From positions 28,645,517 to 28,709,516 of the forward strand of contig OU342806.1 of assembly GCA_910591455.2 (NCBI GenBank): DNA of 64,000 nt, read 5' to 3'. Every line of letters begins with the position of its first letter. The stretch's first letter is position 1. Below are positions 20,682 to 31,799 of the stretch, piece after piece. A program made the position numbers and the translations under genes. Source of the stretch: Pholis gunnellus (lineage: Eukaryota > Chordata > Actinopteri > Perciformes > Pholidae). The notes under the pieces were generated by a model. That model worked only from the letters and a program-made list of their open reading frames with translations, had not been told where the DNA came from and did no database searches.

Positions 20682-23331
20682 TTCTTATTCTCCATCTTCC
20701 ACCCCCAATTTCGATGTGTATCTCCTCACACAGCGTTGCCAACAGCGGTGTGAAAAGTATATCCAAACGTGCGGCCCGATCGGGAATGGTGTGCTATGTC
20801 TTGTATAAGAGATTCGCCCAGCGGTTTTCCCGAAAATCCCGAAAAACGGAGCAAAATTGGCCCATAGACTTGAATGGGGTTTCGGCGTGAAGAGAGCAAA
20901 AAAAACACTGAACTTTGGACCCATATTGACAAGCCATACTTTAACGTAGAAAAATTATTTAAAGTTTAAAACGTAGACAAAACGCTGGAGGTTATTGAGC
21001 CAAATGGACATTTTGATAGCTAGCACAGTTTTCATGAAGTCGCAGATTAAGTTTCAGGAACATTTTGGCTCCATTTCAGATTTTATAATGGGTGTGTATT
21101 GCGCAGCTCGTTAAGGGCTAGAGTGAGGGCATAATTGTCAGAGTGGAGCGGAGCAGGAAAATATTCTGTGATTTCTACAAACAAATTGCTCAGAGTGCCA
21201 CAATTTGCCCTCCTCATGCATTATTTTTTGCAAAAAGTTAGCTAATGGTGTGTTGGTCTAGAGAAATGATTGTGGAATCCAGCACATTTATACATTTTGC
21301 ACTACAGACCTTAATTGACAGGAAAACCAGCTTTCTGCTCCATTAGACTCCATGTTAAATCTGACCACTCATTTCTCAAAGAAAGCAGATGGTACCACTT
21401 TTGTACATTGCTCTGGAGCTCACATTTTTAACACCACCAACATAAAAAACACATCAGCCGCGTTCGGCAGAGTCTTATCGTTCTCACGGTATCCATATTT
21501 TATTGATTATTTATTGATTAGTCTCATGGTTTTGGTATAAAGGGCATATGTTCTACAGGTAGTTTTGTTGAAAATCGCTGTTCACTCTAATCTCTCACAC
21601 AGGTGTTTCTATGAGCTCGTTAGTGATGTTTATAAACATACAGAGGCTCACAGACTCACATACACACATGACTTAACGATATACGTGATGCAGCTCAGCC
21701 AATCAAATATGGGTATTCTGACAAGTTTCCTGATTCCAGTGAGATGTACACACACCATGACACAAGTGGGCGAGACGAGGAAAGACTTGGCAGAGCAGGA
21801 CAATAGCTGGGTAAGCTGTAAATGATAAAACATAGATCAATCTGCAAATGAGAAAAATTGCCAGAGAGATCACAGTCTTGAACCATGAGTGGTTTGACTG
21901 ATATAGGCAAATTTCTCCCATGGACAGGTGTTAGTAAGTGAGCTAATTAGTGTACACAGTCACTTATAGATATTAAGGGAAATATATTCAGTCCCACCCT
22001 TTCAAAATAAAAGCCCCGTAAATGAACTGTATCTTAACATGAAGCTCAGAATATGGATTGTACAAAACTGTCAGTTTCCTGAGGAGACAGAATCTGAATT
22101 TATGAAACCCAAATAGAGGTTATTAAATGACAAGCTTCATCACAAAATTCCAGTTTGAATTCATTCTGTGGGGCTTTTATTTTGAAATTTATTTTGGAAG
22201 TTCTCTAAAAATATCTAAGACCTCAATGACTGTATGATAGAGAGAGATGAGAGAGAGACAGTTAGATGGACAGAGTGAGTGAGTGGCAGAGATGGAAAGG
22301 AGGTTTAAAAATCTCCCCTAAAAATCTCTAAGAGATATGTTTCCACCAATCAGCTCACTCTCAAACACCTGTCCATCTGAGCAATTTGCCTATACAAGTC
22401 CAACCATTCCTGTTTCACGACTTATCTCTTTGGCAATTTTCTCATTTGGAGATTGATCTATGTTTTAATATTTACAGCTTACCATACTATTGTCCTGCTC
22501 TGCCAAGTCTTTCCTCGTCTCGCCCACTTGTGTCATGGTGTGTGTACATCTCACAATCAGGAAACTTGTCAGAATACCCATATTTGATTGGCTGAGCTGC
22601 ATCACATATATCTCTAAGTCATGTGTGTCTGTGAGTCTCCGTTCACTAATTAGCTCAATTAGAATCACCTGTGCGCCTGCAGCCTGTTCATGGAGAAAAA
22701 GCAGGGAAACACCTCTCAAACAAATCCTCAAACCCCCATAACCGTAGCTCCTATTGCTCCGATATGACTACATGAGAGGAATGATGAGTTGAAGAGCAGA
22801 TCATGTGAAAAACTTTACTGGAGCGACGGAGCCTCTCCCAGCTGTTAGCAGACTGTTTTGCAAGCAGGCGAGTGAGCTGTACCCAGCATGCAGTTTGGCG
22901 GTGTAATTTTATAAATGTAAAATTATTAGTGTTACAAATTGTTTGTGTCACAGACTGTTGTGTCGTTGTGATTTGCTCTGTTAAAGAGCGTTAGTTGTGG
23001 GTTGTTCATTGTTATAAAGTAATGACCATGACTAGGGGTCCCTCTCAATACACACAAGAAAACTAGCTCCAAGGCTAACACCATTAAGAGTGGACAATAT
23101 ATTTAACTGCCTGTTGAAGACAGACAGCACTTGATCCGGCTTGGTGTGTGAAAAACTCACATGTACAGGAAATTGAAACCGTTATACAAGATTAAATTCA
23201 AGAGTATGGATGTTAAATGCAGAAAAGAGAGCAGCAACTACTACCGGTAACATCGGCCTGTGTAGCTATATATTGCGACGTCTTCGGGCAGTAGAAGCCA
23301 CACTGTCAAAATTTCTTGCGAAATTTTCTAG
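20682..23331 (+). mobile_element. H6: family-A Helitron-like unit with an internal fold-back insert
   Basis: Starts after CTAG with TTCTTATTCTCCATCTTCC, like H3, and ends with the same 3' hairpin and CTAG at 23,328-23,331. After that, hAT-1 sequence resumes. The outer parts match H2/H3. Between about 21,480 and 22,640 the interior differs: it holds a long imperfect inverted repeat with arms roughly 21,640-21,960 and 22,330-22,640 (for example CATATTTGATTGGCTGAGC against its complement). It also holds a reversed fragment of the AATAAAAGCCCC region. Confidence 0.6.
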
Positions 23332-23367
23332 TTTACAATAGTGTTTTTCTTTTACTATGCATGTTAC

Positions 23368-23826
23368 TTAGTGGGACTTCTGGCATTCCTTGCCTTGAAC
23401 AATCCTCTTCAAATCTGGCTTGTATTCCGTTGTTGCCACTCGAAGCAATTCTTTCACATGGGTGTCAGTCAGAACAGATCGATGCTTTGATTTCACGTGT
23501 TTCAGGGTAGAAAACACAGACTCGCAGACGTATGTTGACCCAAACATTGACAGTATCTTAAGCGCAGCCCATTTGACATTGGGATATTTTTTCATTGGCA
23601 TACTTTTCCAGAACTCAATAGTCCCGTCCCTTAAAGCAGGTTTGAGTTGGTCCTCCTCACAAAGATCGATCATCTCCAACTCAGCCGCATCCTCATCTGT
23701 GACTAGCGGGGCTTTCAAACAGTCCGTCTCGGCGTTAAATGGATCGACGAGGAACGTAATCTGTGGCCGCAAATGCGCGTTTGATGAAAATACCGTATTT
23801 AACTCAAGCGAAGCGAACACGCACAT
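23368..23826 (-). pseudogene. hAT transposase C-terminal half
   Basis: A 152-codon minus-strand frame covers the end of a hAT transposase. Its first dozen codons are not typical and probably cross a deletion joint. From about residue 20, HLRPQITFLVDPFNAETD is the linker before the dimerisation region. FGSTYVCESVFSTLKHVKSK and the following LRVATTEYKPDLKRI form the C-terminal hAT dimerisation domain with its conserved CES(V/A)FS core. The N-terminal BED finger and most of the RNase H-like catalytic domain are absent, because the right terminal repeat follows within 85 bp. I judge the family closest to the fish GTF2IRD2/ZBED-like hAT transposases, from memory. Confidence 0.8.
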
Positions 23827-23908
23827 TAAAAAAACACAAATACAAACTTCGATATGAACGTAAGAGCCGCATGAAACCGAGCAAAGAGCCGCGGGTTGGC
23901 CACCCCTG

Positions 23909-23916
23909 GTTTAGTG
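23909..23916. repeat. 8-bp target duplication, right of hAT-1
   Basis: GTTTAGTG, an exact repeat of 9,995-10,002. Confidence 0.93.
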
Positions 23917-24560
23917 GGAATGAGGATAGTGCAAAGGGTGGTGGTATGGTAATGTACAAAATGATGCTAATATCTCTAGTCTCGTATAACGCAGAGCAAA
24001 CATTTGAGTCGTACTTTGGTGGATTGAGAAGCAAGTTGTTTGTCCATGCCATCCAAAACATCACATGTAAGTGTTTTTTAATCAGCAGGGCATCCTTTTT
24101 CTACTACTTCCTCCTTTGCACCCACTTGAATTTAAACAAATGTAGTAGTAAGGACATGGGGGGGGGGGGGAAGTCAGCATCATCTCACCTCCTATAGAGT
24201 TCTAATGCCTTGATGATTTCTTGAGCTTATTGATGTTGATGAGGATTGGTTGTTAAAGACTTATTCCTTCATAAAGCGACCACCACTGGGGATAAATCAG
24301 TCTGTGATCTGATGGGGTTTTGAATATCAAAAGACAATGTCAGCTGGGGATGGGTGAATTGATATGATCATGATACGATATACATTTTTTTATACTATTT
24401 ATTAAGTTTCTGAAAGAAAGAAAATTCATAATATATTCAACATGACATAACAAGATTACAGAATTAATTGAGTTCCAGTAACTCTGATACAAAGTGTCAT
24501 TTGCCCGATTCCCGACTATGATGGCATTTGTTTTTTCTCATTTCATCTTATGTGCATTAG
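23917..24560. other. No recognised feature
   Basis: Unique-looking DNA with a ten-G run at about 24,160-24,171. Apparent ORFs at 23,763-24,197 and 23,804-24,064 are overlapping and partly inside hAT-1. Confidence 0.5.
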
Positions 24561-24562
24561 TC

Positions 24563-24625
24563 AAGTCAATTTTAATCTGTACAGCCCAATACCACAAATT
24601 TGCCTGAAGGGGCTTTCATGGCTGT
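24563..24625. repeat. Fragment of a SINE-like fish repeat
   Basis: AGTCAATTTTAATCTGTACAG, CCCAATACCACAAATTTGCC and GGGGCTTT match the end of an abundant fish repeat that I recall as reading TATAGCCCAATATCACAAAT. Only about 60 bp remains. Confidence 0.6.
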
Positions 24626-25159
24626 AATCAGAGGTCCTGAACTTGGTAATTATTTCCTAAAAAGCCCACGGTCTCTCCGCATCTGAATGACGTTAAACTA
24701 AAACTCGTTGATTTATGCACAGAATTAGAAGATAATTTCATCCATCCAGACAGAATCTCAATGAGGTTGCGTGTCTGTCCAGACGTCTGAAGGGATACTA
24801 TCAGCAGAGCAATAACGTTGGGCAAGGCAGGTAGATAGAAATATCACAAATTGTTTCTCAAAATGTTACAACTTTATTCAAGACTTCTCAGAGAACACAT
24901 TTATGTGGGATATATTAGTTAGGTGAAGGAAAAACATCAAGGTTGGGCTCAAAATAGGTATGTAAACTAAGTAAAATGTAAACAATGTAACATCAGTAAG
25001 GAAAACGCATCACAAACATTACTCCCACTGTTTTCTACTCTTTTATGTTTGTTTTTTGCTTTGACTTCACTAGCTCTAGCTCTCATTAAGGTCTATTAGG
25101 TTGTTGCACACAAAATATATTGTGAGGCCTCAACAACTTATTCACATCAGTAGTTCCCT
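24626..25159. other. No recognised feature
   Basis: AT-rich DNA with no coding or repeat motif that I can name. Confidence 0.5.
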
Positions 25160-27721
25160 TTAAAACCTCTTGCACCCGAGAACGCCCAAAAGGTCTCAAT
25201 TCTGCTCCGAGGTTCTGTTCCAAATGTCGTAGAATGGACTTTTCATACAAAAATATTATTAATGCTTCATACCAAATTAACGAAGAGATTCTGTTCAACA
25301 CTATCCTGCAAGCCAGTGTACACACTCCAAACACAATTCTACACAAACTCAAATAAGCAACTAAAAGAATGTCCACAATATCACTCTTTTTTCGCCAATG
25401 CTCAGCCGACCACACACTCCGGTAGGCGCTAGTAAGAAGAAGCTAAATACTAATACGGAAAACCGAAATAGCAGAAAACACGCCAATAACACACTGAATC
25501 CAAAGATATCTTCACTATTTATCTAAGTGAAACCACCACAGAGCTGTGAGCAAACAAGCACCAGAACAACAAACCAGCTTCACCGCTAATATTTCATAAA
25601 CTCCTTACCTTTGTGCTGTTTTGATGTAAACAGAAGCATATTTCCCCGGGTCCTACTGTTCTATCAACATCCTGTGACGGCTCTGAACTGTTTCCTGAAG
25701 AAATTGGGATCAATCTAACTTAGGGTAACTAACATTTGACCTATTTCAGTTTTGGCCAATGGGTTTGACCCATGGGGGCGGATCACGGTTTTCGATTATT
25801 TTATTGGCTTAAAATTCTGTCAAACAACTCGAAGATCGCATCATACACTCCTCACACTCTTCCGGTTCAAATCTTATGTCACATGCGCAAATCGGCCAAT
25901 CACAGGCTTTAGTAAGGTTCCAATACATGAAAATGAAAATGAGCCATATTTTACAGGTTTTTATATAGCCAAGGCTCTCAAAATGATGCCAAACTGCTGT
26001 ATTAGATATATTGAACACTATTAGTGATAAAAGAAGTGAAATATATAGTTATATAGTATATAAAAGTCCAATAAAACAGCTAATTGTGCTACTTCCAAAA
26101 TCAGAATTGACGTTGGCTGACCTCAGCTGACCTTGATTTCTCAGGCATACTTGACTTTATCAAAGCCAATTTTTTTTTTAAAAGGACTGCTGACATGTTG
26201 TGATATGATTTGGGAGAGATTAGGCCAGCTTCTGCATCATTTCAAATCAATAAAAGTGCTTTTTAGGTTAAAGAAAAAAGTTGAACCTGAACATTTTTAA
26301 TTTGAGCTGTGTGTAACATTCGTCCAGCATTTACCAGTAACATATACACTGATATGTACACATCTTAACAAAGCTCACATTTATTTGTGTTATTATGCCA
26401 TTTAAATTATTCAAATAGACTGGTAGATAGATAGATGAATAATTTAAATGGCAAAATAACACAAATAAATGTAAGCTTTGTTAATATGTGTACATATCAT
26501 TGTATATGTTAGTGGTAAATGCTGAAACGAATGTAACACACAGCTGAAATAGAAAATTTTCAGGTTCGTTTTTTTTTGTGCCTAAAAAGTACTTTTATTG
26601 ATTTTAAATGATGCACAGGCAGGCCTAAACTCTCTCAAATCATATCACAACATGTCAGCAGTCCTTTAAAAAAAAATTGGCTTTGATAGAGTGAAGTATG
26701 TCTGAGAAATCAATGCCGGTGTACAGGTCAGCTGAGGTCAGCCAACGTCAATTCTGATTTTGGAAGCAGCCGAAATAGCTGTTTTATTGTACTTTTAAAT
26801 ACTATCTAACTTTATATTTCACTTATTTTATCACTAATAGTATTCAATCTATCTAATACAGAAGTTTGGCATCATTTTGAGAGCCTGGGCCATATGAAAA
26901 CTTGTAAAATATGGCTAATTTTCGTCAGATTTTCAGTTTTACGTGATGTATTTGAACCTAACACAGCCTGCGATTGGCCGATTTGCGCAATTCCCACAGA
27001 TTTGAACCCGGAAGACTTTGGGCAGTGTAGTCATTCGTTCTTTGAGTTGTTTACAGAATTTTAAGCCAATAAAATAATCGAAAACTGTGATCCGCCCCCA
27101 TGGGTCAAACCCATTGGCCAAAACTGAAATTATTACTCATTCGTCATAGAAGCTCGTCAGAGACTCAGTTTTTTTCACAGCAGACGAGAGAGACATGGCG
27201 AAATGGCGGCAAGGATTCATTTTTATTTTTTTTTTCGATTTTCATCCAGGAAACATCTAAAAGGTATGGAGCGTTTTAATGTTTATGATGATGGGCTGAG
27301 TTGATATCTGTGGCAGATCAATAGTAACGTTCTAACGGTTTAAAGTAGAATAATTTGGAGGCGATAGGTCGATGCAGTTTGTTGTGCTCGTGCTCCTGGA
27401 TATGAAGTGTGTGTGAGAAAGTGCCGTAGATCGTGGCTGGGATCGATAACGGAGAACATTGCTCGCCTTCTCCTGGCGAGAAATAGGTGAAATTGTGGTA
27501 GTACTTGTAGTACCTTGAAGTACTTTCTGTATATATATGTTTTTGAATGATTAAAATAGGTTACATGGTCCATTTGATCAGAATCTCTTTGTCATGTATG
27601 TTTTTGAAATATTTTAAAATATCATTTCATTCGTTCTCAAAAGTGATTTGTACTACATGTGTACACTCTTCGCCCCCCCTCTAATCCCCCATTTGGGGCA
27701 CTCTCGGGTTCATGAGGTTAA
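25160..27721. mobile_element. C1: TTAA-flanked palindromic element (piggyBac-like)
   Basis: The left end AACCTCTTGCACCCGAG (from 25,164) and the right end CTCGGGTTCATGAGG (to 27,717) are imperfect inverted repeats. TTAA lies at 25,160-25,163 and 27,718-27,721, the site preference of piggyBac-type elements. The interior is dominated by a 1.39-kb palindrome (25,743-27,130). The right 590 bp, ending CTTCGCCCCCCC, also forms one side of copy C3, while the left 570 bp resembles that of C2. No transposase frame is visible, so it is non-autonomous. The class assignment rests on TTAA and the terminal CC alone. Confidence 0.5.
25743..27130. repeat. Near-symmetric inverted repeat, arms about 690 bp
   Basis: The left arm starts ATTTCAGTTTTGGCCAATGG and the right arm ends with its complement. 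The arms mirror each other through TCCGCCCCCATGGGTCAAAC, CTCTCAAAATGATGCCAAAC and TTTATTTGTGTTATT to a centre at about 26,436. The non-palindromic loop there is only about 25 bp (GGTAGATAGATAGATG). Differences between the arms are scattered substitutions and small indels. Confidence 0.9.
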
Positions 27722-27836
27722 ATGGGTATCATATGACTCTTGACGGTTCAAACGATTTGCAAGGCATTGTGGGATTTCAGGCGACTGAACAGTAACACAA
27801 CAAGGTTTTTTGTACTTTATGCAAATGAGTCCAATC

Positions 27837-28157
27837 CATTCTCACTCCCAACTTTTCAACTACGGACGCCAATGTAAACTATCCACGTCATTATTAGAGA
27901 CTCAGATCAAGTGACATTGTATAAACTTTACAATAGTCTGCTTAGGGGTGGGTGGGTCAAACAAACACAGGACTTTCACCCAGGAGACCGCTGTTAGTGT
28001 CCCGTGTGAAAAAATTACGCTCTTTTCCTAACCCTAACTAAGTGTTTTTGTTGCCTAAATCTAACTTCCTGTGAAAACGTAAGTTTATTTTGAAAAGACA
28101 CTATGCATGTTAAGAGCGTATATTGACGCGTTATTTGAGGAGCTGGGAGTGAGAATG
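27837..28157. mobile_element. Repeat D, copy 1: small element with 17-bp inverted ends
   Basis: The left end CATTCTCACTCCCAACT and the right end AGCTGGGAGTGAGAATG are inverted repeats with a mismatch near the inner end. The 321-bp interior includes CAAACACAGGACTTTCACCC and CCTAACCCTAACTAAGTG, shared with copies at 8,190-9,910 and 48,903-49,345. Size and ends suit a MITE. I could not identify a target duplication, so the superfamily is open. Confidence 0.65.
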
Positions 28158-29954
28158 TGATGATGAAGCCAAAATGTGCTTGGATTTGTAGTGATTTGCA
28201 GAAAAACCAACAAAAAGTGAGATATTGGTGGCATAGATTACCTGCAGTGGATGAATGTCTATCGAGGAGAAGATATTTCTTTGTCATGTCCCTGGCATGT
28301 TGCAGATACAACGTAAAGTGCTGCCTATGCACAACATCACGTACATTGTGGGAGAACGTGCAGGTTCCTTATTTACCCAGTGTTTGCTAATGAGCAGCTT
28401 GCGAGAGTTGACATCAAGTGAGACGGCGATGTTAAACCATTTGTTTGCCTCCACTGTGTCTTTCTCCTTTATCCACCACTATAATCGGCTTTACTTCAAA
28501 CAGAAAAGAGCGCAGTGGTGGAGCTGAGTGTAATAATGAGAATAATACATGACAGCATCGGTGTGTGGAGTTTCTGAGAGCAGTTGGAGTTAGAACCGTA
28601 GAGAATGCATGCATGTGAAGTCAGTTGTTCCAGAGGCTGTCCTGACTTCCACACGGCTCGGCTGTGAAGCGGCACACACGTTTTTGTCAATAGTGTCTCG
28701 ACTTTGCCGACACAGTGCATTGTCCACTGTGGAAAATTGCAAGCGCTATTACAATTCAGTTTCTTTCAGGAGTAAAAAATGAAGCAATAGAGAGGGAGGT
28801 GTTTTTAAAAAGTGTCTCTCATTCAAAATGTTTCTGTTTCTGCCTCATCTTCCTCTACTTCCACTGTGATAAGAGCATAGTCAGCCTCCCAGCAATTCAG
28901 CACAATCTCCATTAAACTCACTTAAATACTCCCACATACACAATGGATACTATATAAACACACTCACGCGCACATCCACAGATACAGAAAACATACAGAA
29001 TCTTCATACACACACACACACACAAATCCACAGTTGCAAATGCACCCATCTAAATGTTTAGAAAAACAAGTCAGATAAATCCATGCTTGCTCGCACGCAC
29101 ACACACCTGCTCAGGGGAGATAAGTGTTGGAGCTGTGAACGGAGCCAGAGTCGTCTGAGCCTGTAAAGTGGAAAGCCGCAGTGCTGCTTCCCCTCGCAGC
29201 CTGACTGCTCACAGCCATCCAGCCGTCCGCTCAGACACCTCCACTGTGGCCCCATATTTTGCAGAACGACAGTAAAAAGTCTCCACAAGTTTAACCTCCT
29301 ATCAAAGGTAGAATACAACTTTCTGTCAAGGACTCTGTGTTAACAATGAAACTCGTGATGAAGAAATAATGACGTCCTGTCAAGTGAACTTTATAAAATA
29401 CTGACTCCGAATATCTACGTATATGCAAAAACCTCTGAAATGTTGACATTTGTTTCAGTCTGTAAATGAATACATAATTAGGGTAATTAGGAAAAAAAAC
29501 AACAAAGAAAATATAACAATTGGCCCTTTGCTAAGTCCCGCTTTGAAATGCAGACTAGCCAATCATAGTGTAATGTTGTCCAGCTCTGACCAGAGCCTGA
29601 CAACTATGCGGCTCTGCTCCATAAACTCATGTTAAACGTTGATTAATAGTTTTTGAGTGGCAAACACTTCATTTACTGCATTTAGGTAAATTGATGCAAC
29701 AATTTATGGTGGAGATGTCTTTTTTATTTATTTTTTGGGGCGGGGGGGGTCATGCTGAATTACTTATTTCCAGGAAACTAATGAGTACATCTGGTAAACA
29801 GAAGGTTTAAAGTGGAGCTTTATTTATTTTATGCTCATGTTTGAAATCTTCTGCACATTAAAAATCTTTCCCACATATTTCTGTTTTCTGAGAGGTCGGG
29901 AATAGAGTCGTAATATATTGAGAACAAAGTTGTTATATTACGAGAAGTAAGTCA
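28158..29954. other. Mostly unique DNA; short CA runs
   Basis: No coding motif. CA-rich stretches lie at 28,935-29,110 (a pure ACAC run at about 29,007-29,024), and a poly-G run at 29,737-29,749. Short overlapping ORFs at 28,157-28,720 show no domain. Confidence 0.5.
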
Positions 29955-30270
29955 TAAGGCAAGTTCATTTGTATAGCACATTTCAACAACAAAGTAATTC
30001 AAAGTGCTTCACATAAAACCATTAAAAGCATCAAAACATAAGGCAAAAGAAAAGGTGATTTAAAAACAATGAATAACATTCATTGAAACATTAAAAACAG
30101 TCATTAAAACACTAAAAAGCAGTGTAAGAAATAAAATGCAGAAATGCAGGAAATTGATTAATATCCTTGAATATGGTTCAATTAAAGGCAGCAGCAAAAA
30201 ATCGACTTGCCCTAAAACCAAAAGTAACAGAAACCACTTGTGAATCTCACCATTGTGTGGCTTGTTGTTT
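29955..30270. repeat. Dispersed fish repeat (TTTGTATAGCACATTTCA type)
   Basis: GGCAAGTTCATTTGTATAGC, CATTTCAACAACAAAGTAAT, CAAAGTGCTTCACATAAAAC and AAAAGCATCAAAACATAAGG are the wording of a very common fish interspersed repeat. It continues to a CAATTAAAGGCAGCAGCAAA motif near 30,178. The class is uncertain to me (SINE or LINE tail). Confidence 0.7.
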
Positions 30271-31799
30271 GCACACATAATAACTTCACCACCTCTGATA
30301 AAGTGTAAGCTAGATCCAATTTATCATCAGCGTGTTATTTGTGACAGTTGTGCCTGTGATCCATAAATATATATATGTAAACATTTTTTTGATACTAAAA
30401 TATCATAAAACAATTGGTCCTGAATAACTCTGTCCATGTGTGATTTTAAGCACAAGATCAATTTGTATCGATTGATATTCATGTGTGCTTCAGAAGAGAG
30501 TTTCTATACTGTTCTGTATGCAGCTACACAGGTTGTTGGATTCCACTGTTCATATTATGAAAGATACACTATGTTCTTTTTCACTTGCGAATTATTACAT
30601 ACCTACAACTAAAAAAAAGGTACTCTTTAATGATTACATTACATTACAAGTGACTTGCTAAGTGACTAATCCACCCTTCTAAGTGTGTCTGTCTCTTCAC
30701 ATCTCTCAGAAATGGCAGGTACTTCTATCCACCTGAGTTCTCTCTGCCGCTCTCTCTCTGCTCTTCCCGGTGTCTCTCGCCCACTCTCTGCATGTCTTTT
30801 TCTCTAGATGGATTGTTCAAAGGAAAAATTACTCCATTACCCCTAAAGATCCATCAGTAGTTTCAGTATTAATGAGCCTCTTTTGGGGTCTCATCTCTCA
30901 GATTATACAATTGCGTCATATATTTCCTAATTCCTAATATTAATAATATAATAACTAATAACTAATTTTCCTAATATTAAAAGGAGATATTATTGTTATT
31001 TTCAGGGCCTACCTTCAATCTCCATTTTCAGAAGGAGAGAGAGCAAAACAATTGCCGAAATGCAATCTTGGAACCTATGACGATGAATTAGCTTTTCATT
31101 GGTTTAAAATTAGCTCATAAACTGGCTACTTGTAAAACAATCCAGTTGTAATTGTTGTGTCTCAACACCGACTCCAGTCTAGTATCTCAAGTTGCTCATC
31201 GGTCTGTAAGGAAGTGTTGGCCCGGATATCTGCTGGCTACACCAGATTCTCAGAAACATCCTCCCTCACCCCCAGAGGCTTATCTGTCTCCAGACCGATA
31301 GTCGCCGGATTCCGAGATTGCATCCGAACTTACCTTAACAATGTTCACTCTTTTCAATAATAAAAAGACATGATGATACTAAGGTACTTTGTTCAGCTCC
31401 TATGGTACTATTGTGAATTTCCAGACCACATTTTCACAATTCATCTTCAACATTATTTCTCATATCAAGAAGGAACACCTCTGCAAACATGTTGGACAAC
31501 TCCCAAGTTACTTTTTTAAAACACCAACATTTAGGGGGGTTCTCCAAATAGTCCTTAATATTGAACAAAATGTAACAATTGACATTTCACTTGAACTCTT
31601 TTGGTTGTATGTGTAGCTTACGATAAACATGAGCTGAAAAAAAGTTTCCCAAACATCCTGAACATTTGTTGAAGCAGATGGCACTGGGACCAGGATCTGT
31701 GCGAGCAGAAAGTACAGTCACCCCTTAAATTCAGATTTATTTCAGAAACAAACATTCACAGCCACAATCCCATGTAAAACTCTCCACTCTTAGTCTCCA
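30271..31799. other. No recognised feature
   Basis: AT-rich, unique-looking DNA. The small ORFs at 31,157-31,360 and 31,389-31,616 match nothing I know. Confidence 0.5.

Larger units (their letters stand above)
10003..23908 (-). mobile_element. hAT-1: hAT element whose interior is a Helitron-like array
   Basis: The left terminus CAGGGGTGGCCAACC (10,003-10,017) and the right terminus GGTTGGCCACCCCTG (23,894-23,908) are perfect 15-bp inverted repeats, flanked by the exact 8-bp duplication GTTTAGTG. True hAT sequence survives only at the two edges: about 30 bp at the left and 577 bp at the right (23,332-23,908), which holds the 3' half of a minus-strand transposase. Everything between 10,034 and 23,331 is Helitron-like units. 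The element therefore inserted first, probably already deleted, and was then filled. With an interior of 13 kb and no complete transposase it is not autonomous. Confidence 0.85.

Noticed and set aside
23420..23857. 145-codon plus-strand ORF
   Set aside because: It is the antisense shadow of the hAT transposase fragment on the minus strand.
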